This document shows, in pieces, positions 60,065 through 64,000 of a stretch of 64,000 nucleotides of DNA. The stretch spans positions 1,084,001 to 1,148,000 of the forward strand of contig NZ_CP022657.1 of assembly GCF_002243515.1 (NCBI RefSeq), in the 5' to 3' direction. The notes beneath the pieces are model-generated. The model was not told where the DNA came from, did not search any database, and worked only from the letters and a program-made list of their open reading frames with translations. This DNA comes from Tumebacillus algifaecis (lineage in GTDB: Bacteria; Bacillota; Bacilli; Tumebacillales; Tumebacillaceae). Numbering within the stretch: the first letter of the stretch is position 1; the number at the start of each line of letters is the position of its first letter. The translations under genes and the position numbers were made by a program.

Positions 60065-61783
60065 ATGGCATCTTCAGACCTTCGACTGACCAAGCTAACC
60101 TACTATTATCCAGATACTGACCGACCGGCGCTCGATGACCTCACATGGGGCGTCGAGCGCGGTGAGTTTGTCGTGCTTGCAGGTCCTTCCGGTTGTGGCA
60201 AATCAACGATGCTCCGTGCACTCAACGGTCTCGTCCCCGAATTTTATGGCGGTAAGATCGCAGGCACCGCAACGTTTCGCGGCGTCAACTTGACCGATTT
60301 TCCAGAGCGCGGGATCGCTCGCCACATCGGGATGGTCTTTCAAGACCCGGAAAAGCAGCTCGTGATGTCTGAGGTCGAGCGTGAGATCGCGTTTGGCCTC
60401 GAAAATTTGCGCATCCCGCAAGCGGAAATGCGCCGCCGCGTCGCGGAAGTCATGTCCTTCTTCGACTTGACCCCGCTTCGCCGTCACAAGACGGCAGACC
60501 TTTCCGGCGGGGAAAAGCAGAAAGTCGCGATCGCGTCGGTGATGGCTTTGCAGCCTGACGTGTTGCTGCTCGACGAACCGACCTCTCAGCTCGACCCTGG
60601 TACGGCCCAAGAGATCTTAGACCTGATCAAGCGGCTCAACGAAGAGCTGGGTCTCACCGTCATTCTCGTCGAACAGCGTCTCGACCGCGTCTTGCATCTG
60701 GCCGATCGGGTTACGGTGATGTACGGAGGGCGCATCGAATATGACGGCGACCCGCTCGGATTTGCCCATCATGCGGCAGATCGGCGCAATGAACTATTAT
60801 CACCTGTGACCAAGCTGTTCGTTGAAGCTGGCTCCCCGCACCGGCCCTTGACGGTCAAAGCGGCGCGGCAACTTGTCACCGCACAGTTCCCACCGCAACC
60901 GCTGGCACCGACCCCCGTTGAAAAAAACGGTTGGGCAGCATCTGTTCGCAACTGGCTAGGCGCGCGCAACAGACAGGAGGAGCCGCCTGTCATCCTGCGC
61001 GCCAAAGATGTTCGTTTCGCCTATCCAGAAGGGGAAGATGTGTTAAAAGGGATCAATCTGGCGATCGGCCAAGGAAGGCTTACGGCGATGCTCGGTGCGA
61101 ATGGCACTGGCAAAAGCACGCTGTTCCGCCATTTTTCTTCCCTTGTCAAACCTACTGCGGGGAAGGTTGAAATCGACGGACGGAACAGCAAAGACCTCGA
61201 TCCTGCCGATCTGGCCGGAGTGATCGGATATCTTTCACAAAACCCGAGCGACTATCTGTTTCATGACACGCTATGGCAAGAGTGCCAGTTCTCACGGCAA
61301 CTGATCGGACTGCCGACAACAGGGGAGGAGGCCGAACGTGAAATCGGTGCGATCCTGAGCAGTCTTGGCCTGCTCGAACAGAAAGATCGCAACCCTCGCG
61401 ATCTGAGCGGAGGGGAACGCCAGCGCGCCGCACTTGCGACCGTGCTCGTGCAACAACCGAAGCTCCTGCTGCTCGACGAACCGACGCGGGGCCTCGACAG
61501 CGGTCAAAAGGAGAACTTGGGCAAGTGGCTCCACTCCTATCTGTTACAAGGCGGAACGGTGCTTCTGATCACGCACGATGTAGAATTTGCAGCCGAATAT
61601 GCCGATTGGGTCGTGCTGATCGACGATGGGATCGTCGCAGCAGAAGGCACCCCACAGCAGATGCTGACCCGCGGCATGTTTTACGCCCCGCAGGTCGGGC
61701 GCATCTTCCGCGGAGTGGCCGAGCATGTGGTCACCTTGCAGGACGGCATCCAACTGCTGCGCCAAGGAGGAACGAGCGAATGA
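60065..61783 (+). CDS. Fused ECF transporter ATPase (EcfA1-EcfA2)
   Basis: A 572-residue protein with two ABC domains. First: Walker A GPSGCGKST (about 40-48), Q-loop FQDPEKQLVM, signature LSGGEKQKVA, Walker B VLLLDEPTSQLD. A linker near 270-310 joins the second: Walker A GANGTGKST, signature LSGGERQRAALATVL, Walker B LLLLDEPTRGLD and switch His ITHDVEFA. It drives import by the CbiQ-type EcfT. The start is adjacent to the EcfT stop, with AAAGGAGAAAGAACTAG as ribosome site. Confidence 0.93.
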   Translation: MASSDLRLTKLTYYYPDTDRPALDDLTWGVERGEFVVLAGPSGCGKSTMLRALNGLVPEFYGGKIAGTATFRGVNLTDFPERGIARHIGMVFQDPEKQLVMSEVEREIAFGLENLRIPQAEMRRRVAEVMSFFDLTPLRRHKTADLSGGEKQKVAIASVMALQPDVLLLDEPTSQLDPGTAQEILDLIKRLNEELGLTVILVEQRLDRVLHLADRVTVMYGGRIEYDGDPLGFAHHAADRRNELLSPVTKLFVEAGSPHRPLTVKAARQLVTAQFPPQPLAPTPVEKNGWAASVRNWLGARNRQEEPPVILRAKDVRFAYPEGEDVLKGINLAIGQGRLTAMLGANGTGKSTLFRHFSSLVKPTAGKVEIDGRNSKDLDPADLAGVIGYLSQNPSDYLFHDTLWQECQFSRQLIGLPTTGEEAEREIGAILSSLGLLEQKDRNPRDLSGGERQRAALATVLVQQPKLLLLDEPTRGLDSGQKENLGKWLHSYLLQGGTVLLITHDVEFAAEYADWVVLIDDGIVAAEGTPQQMLTRGMFYAPQVGRIFRGVAEHVVTLQDGIQLLRQGGTSE

Positions 61784-61899
61784 GACATGTTGTTGTTCCT
61801 TGGCACTCGATAGTCGCTTGCTGCGGCGGTGCAGAGCAGTTCGGTACGATGCGCGATGTTTTCGTACAGCCCTTTGCTCGTGCAAAGGAGGAGCTATGA
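61780..61899 (+). CDS. 39-residue Cys/His microprotein coupled to the ECF genes
   Basis: The frame MRHVVVPWHSIVACCGGAEQ... to ...FARAKEEL has AAGGAGG (61764-61770) nine bases before its ATG. It overlaps the ATPase stop (ATGA) and overlaps the next start in the same way (CTATGA). It has two adjacent Cys, two His and no long hydrophobic span. It bridges what would otherwise be a 112-bp gap in a tightly packed operon. It may be a real microprotein that binds metal or cobalamin, or a translated spacer that couples the two transporter genes. Confidence 0.5.
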   Translation: MRHVVVPWHSIVACCGGAEQFGTMRDVFVQPFARAKEEL

Positions 61900-62621
61900 A
61901 GCGCAAACTGCTCTCTGTTCTCCTGATCTTGGTCACGGTGGGGCTTGCTTGGCTGGCTTATGCGCTGTGGCCGAGCGAAGATTTAAATTGGGCCGTGACT
62001 TCGTTCGTGTTCTTGCTGCTCGCGCTCGGCTTGTTCTACCTGCGTTTTGAGCGGGCCAAAGTGTCCTCCAAAGAGATGGCCTTGATCGCTTCCTTAGCGG
62101 CGCTGGCTGTGGTGGGGCGCATCATCTTCGCACCGTTTCCCAATTTCAAACCGACCAGCTATCTGATCTTGCTCGCAGGCTACGTCTTTGGCCCACGCGC
62201 CGGATTTATGGTCGGTGCGACGGTGGCGGTCATCTCCAATATGTTTTTCGGGCAAGGCCCGTGGACTCCGTGGCAGATGATGGCTTGGGGGCTGATTGGT
62301 GCCACAGCCGGGCTTTATGGCAGGTGGCGTGGGGAGAAGGTACATCCGCTCGAACTCGCCGTTTTTGGAGCTGTCTGGGGCTTTCTGTTTGGCTGGTTCA
62401 TGAATACGTGGGTCTGGCTGACCACCTTCTATCCGCTCAACCTGACAACCTTTCTGGCCGCCAATGCGGCAAGCGTTTGGTTCGATGTGTCCCACGCAAC
62501 GGCGAACGTGCTGTTTGCGCTGTTGCTGACCCGCTCCTTTTTACCGATTCTCTATCGTTTCCGAAAAAAACTGACCACGACTTCGTTGGAGGTGCAGACC
62601 GATGTTGAAACAAAAAACTAA
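61896..62621 (+). CDS. ECF transporter substrate-binding (S) component, probably for cobalamin
   Basis: A 241-residue membrane protein with about seven or eight spans. The N-terminal pair (LLSVLLILVTVGLAWLAYAL and a second) precedes the S-component core: KEMALIASLAALAVVGRIIF holds the AxxxA helix that docks on EcfT, then PTSYLILLAGYVFGPRAGFM and a late SHATANVLFALLL. The N-terminal extension recalls the CbrT-type B12 S component. ATG 61896 follows AAAGGAGGAGCT. The B12 riboswitch and DUF4430 genes make cobalamin or a corrinoid the best guess for substrate. Confidence 0.82.
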   Translation: MKRKLLSVLLILVTVGLAWLAYALWPSEDLNWAVTSFVFLLLALGLFYLRFERAKVSSKEMALIASLAALAVVGRIIFAPFPNFKPTSYLILLAGYVFGPRAGFMVGATVAVISNMFFGQGPWTPWQMMAWGLIGATAGLYGRWRGEKVHPLELAVFGAVWGFLFGWFMNTWVWLTTFYPLNLTTFLAANAASVWFDVSHATANVLFALLLTRSFLPILYRFRKKLTTTSLEVQTDVETKN

Positions 62622-64000
62622 AACGCTGTTCTTGACCGCATTGGCGCTGGCGATCACCGCAACGCCGCTGCAAGCGGCAGGCCCGTCAACTCCGGCCGAA
62701 TACCGGGATAGCGCGATCTCCTACCTGCATAGTTACTTATCGAAAGGCGAATCCCCGTTCCGCTACGTCATGGATTGGCCTGCGCTCACCTTGTATGCGG
62801 CAGGGGAATCACCGACGAGTGCCAAGTGGACGACAGCCGCTGGACAAAACGGTGTGACGTGGCGCGAAGCAGACCTCAAGAAAAACTTGAACATTACCGA
62901 TGCGACCACCGACTTTGAGAGCACGATGCTCGGCGCCCTCGCAGCAGGCAAAAATCCGCGCGCCTATGGACGCCGCGACCTCGTACAGGCGGTGCTTTCC
63001 GCTCAGCAGACGAACGGAAAATTTGCCGACACGATCTATGGGGTTGGCGATGAGCTGCTCAATGCACACATCTACGGGATCATCTCGCTGTACGCAGCAG
63101 GCGTTGAGATTCCGAACAAACAAAAAGCCACCGACTACCTGCTGTCCAAACAGCATCGTGACGGTGGATTCAACTGGGCCAACGGGATGGATCGCTCCAA
63201 CCCGGATGTAACGGCGATGGCCCTGATCGCGATGAATGCGCTCGGCCTTGCGCAACAGCACCCAAATGTGCAGCAAGCGCTGACCTATCTCAAACAAAAC
63301 CAGAGCGAGCAAGGCGGCTTTAAAAGTGAAGGCGTCGAGAATCCGGACAGTTCGGCCATCGTCACAGAGGCCTTGCTGATGTATAAGATCGACCCGATTT
63401 CCTGGAAAAAAGGCAGTGGGGACGTGATCTCCAACATGCTCAACTACCGGAATGCGGACGGTGGTTTTGCCTATAGCAAAGGGGGACCTTCCAGCGTCCT
63501 CGCCACCCAAAACGTCGCGCTCGCGCTCTCCGACTCGATCAAAGGCGAATCGGTCTACAGGCAGTTACACGAGCAGTACGCAGGGAAATCGAGCACATGG
63601 CAGCCGGTGTTCCCCGACTTGCCGTTCTCTCATCCCTATTACAAAGAGAACATCCAGATGGTCAATCTCGGTGTGGTCGTCGGCCACCCGAACGGCACCT
63701 ACGGCCCGAACGACAACGTGTCCCGCGAGCAGTTTGCGACGATCATGGTCAACGGTTTGCACCTGCAAGATCAGCTGGGCACGAAGATTACGAAATTCCG
63801 CGATGTCACAGCGGATCGCTGGTCCAATCCGTACATCCAAGTCGCTTTCAAAAACAAGTTTATCATCGGTACGTCCGACACTACGTTTGACCCGAGCGGC
63901 AACGTGACCGGGGCACAGGTCATGGCCATTTTGGTACGGATGTTGGGGTTGGAGAGCGAAGCGTTGTCTCGTCCCAACCAGAAGAACTGGTATGATGGTC
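62602..64000 (+). CDS. SLH-anchored alpha6/alpha6-barrel protein (intrinsic-factor alpha-domain-like), partial
   Basis: Open to the window end (466 codons visible). Signal peptide (ALAITATPLQA-AG), then about 290 residues of terpenoid-cyclase/prenyltransferase-type repeats, visible as RDGGFNW, EQGGFKSEG and ADGGFAYSKG motifs each followed by a helix, making an alpha6/alpha6 barrel. At least two SLH domains follow (from about residue 335; HPNGTYGPNDNVSREQFATI). The large domain of intrinsic factor and transcobalamin has this same barrel. It overlaps the S-component gene by 20 bp, with GGAGGTGCAGACCG as ribosome site. It is probably a surface B12-binding partner of the DUF4430 proteins. Confidence 0.85.
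   Translation, partial: MLKQKTKTLFLTALALAITATPLQAAGPSTPAEYRDSAISYLHSYLSKGESPFRYVMDWPALTLYAAGESPTSAKWTTAAGQNGVTWREADLKKNLNITDATTDFESTMLGALAAGKNPRAYGRRDLVQAVLSAQQTNGKFADTIYGVGDELLNAHIYGIISLYAAGVEIPNKQKATDYLLSKQHRDGGFNWANGMDRSNPDVTAMALIAMNALGLAQQHPNVQQALTYLKQNQSEQGGFKSEGVENPDSSAIVTEALLMYKIDPISWKKGSGDVISNMLNYRNADGGFAYSKGGPSSVLATQNVALALSDSIKGESVYRQLHEQYAGKSSTWQPVFPDLPFSHPYYKENIQMVNLGVVVGHPNGTYGPNDNVSREQFATIMVNGLHLQDQLGTKITKFRDVTADRWSNPYIQVAFKNKFIIGTSDTTFDPSGNVTGAQVMAILVRMLGLESEALSRPNQKNWYDG

Overview
The window looks like chromosomal DNA of a spore-former-type Firmicute (Bacilli), most like Tumebacillus or another member of the Alicyclobacillaceae. This placement is an inference. It rests on strong AGGAGG-type ribosome sites, frequent TTG/GTG starts, FabI together with a FabL-type enoyl-ACP reductase, a FapR operator, SLH-anchored surface proteins, an LPxTG/sortase pair and a cysteine-containing ribosomal protein S4. 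The left 5 kb is more AT-rich than the rest. No rRNA, tRNA, CRISPR array, transposase or prophage was seen.

Layout. 0-5 kb: secreted and accessory genes (matrixin-like protease, a probably truncated TPR protein, a lipoprotein, two VOC proteins). 5-20 kb: housekeeping and stress genes: HhH-GPD-like protein, GNAT, thioesterase, dUTPase, carbonic anhydrase, a Fur-box gene joined to rpsD, an ECF sigma/anti-sigma operon, MarR, peroxiredoxin, M29 aminopeptidase, MutY, a first HesB-like gene with an in-frame TGA, and a BI-1 protein. 20-28.6 kb: a lone 2358-residue NRPS followed by a beta-lactamase-fold pseudoenzyme. 28.6-37.8 kb: SGNH hydrolase, GntR, YitT, a small gene behind a cyclic-di-GMP riboswitch, a SLAP/Wzz pair, a glycosyltransferase and a two-component system. 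37.9-42.6 kb: the most unusual locus (below), with a second HesB-like TGA gene divergent from it. 42.6-56.2 kb: FapR-controlled fabI, YidC, SSADH, metallophosphoesterase, Ntdp, sortase plus LPQTG adhesin, fabL. 56.2-64 kb: a cobalamin-riboswitch operon for vitamin B12 capture and ECF import that runs off the window end.

Main discovery candidate: four tiny genes (8-15 codons) on the minus strand at 41641-42034. Each has the same GGAGGTGA ribosome site and each encodes a leaderless peptide ending in aromatic-aliphatic-Cys: MKDPVFVC, MKDQVWVC, MAQTFEPIFIC and MERNVKVGDINIYLC. Downstream come an EpiD/LanD-like flavoprotein cysteine decarboxylase, an MFS exporter and a STAND-like ATPase/TPR protein. 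The C-terminal tripeptides (FVC, WVC, FIC, YLC) fit the known substrate preference of EpiD. I infer a minimal RiPP or peptide-signal system that exports peptides with a decarboxylated C-terminal cysteine (aminoenethiol).

Other strong points: two HesB/IscA-like genes with TGA exactly where the first cluster-ligand Cys should be, sharing a SECIS-like hairpin; a B12 operon whose surface proteins carry separately the two folds found in intrinsic factor/transcobalamin, with a frameshifted lipoprotein and a coupled 39-residue microprotein; a c-di-GMP riboswitch in front of an unknown small membrane protein; and an NRPS whose last condensation domain has lost its catalytic His, next to a hydrolase that has lost its SxxK and YxN motifs.
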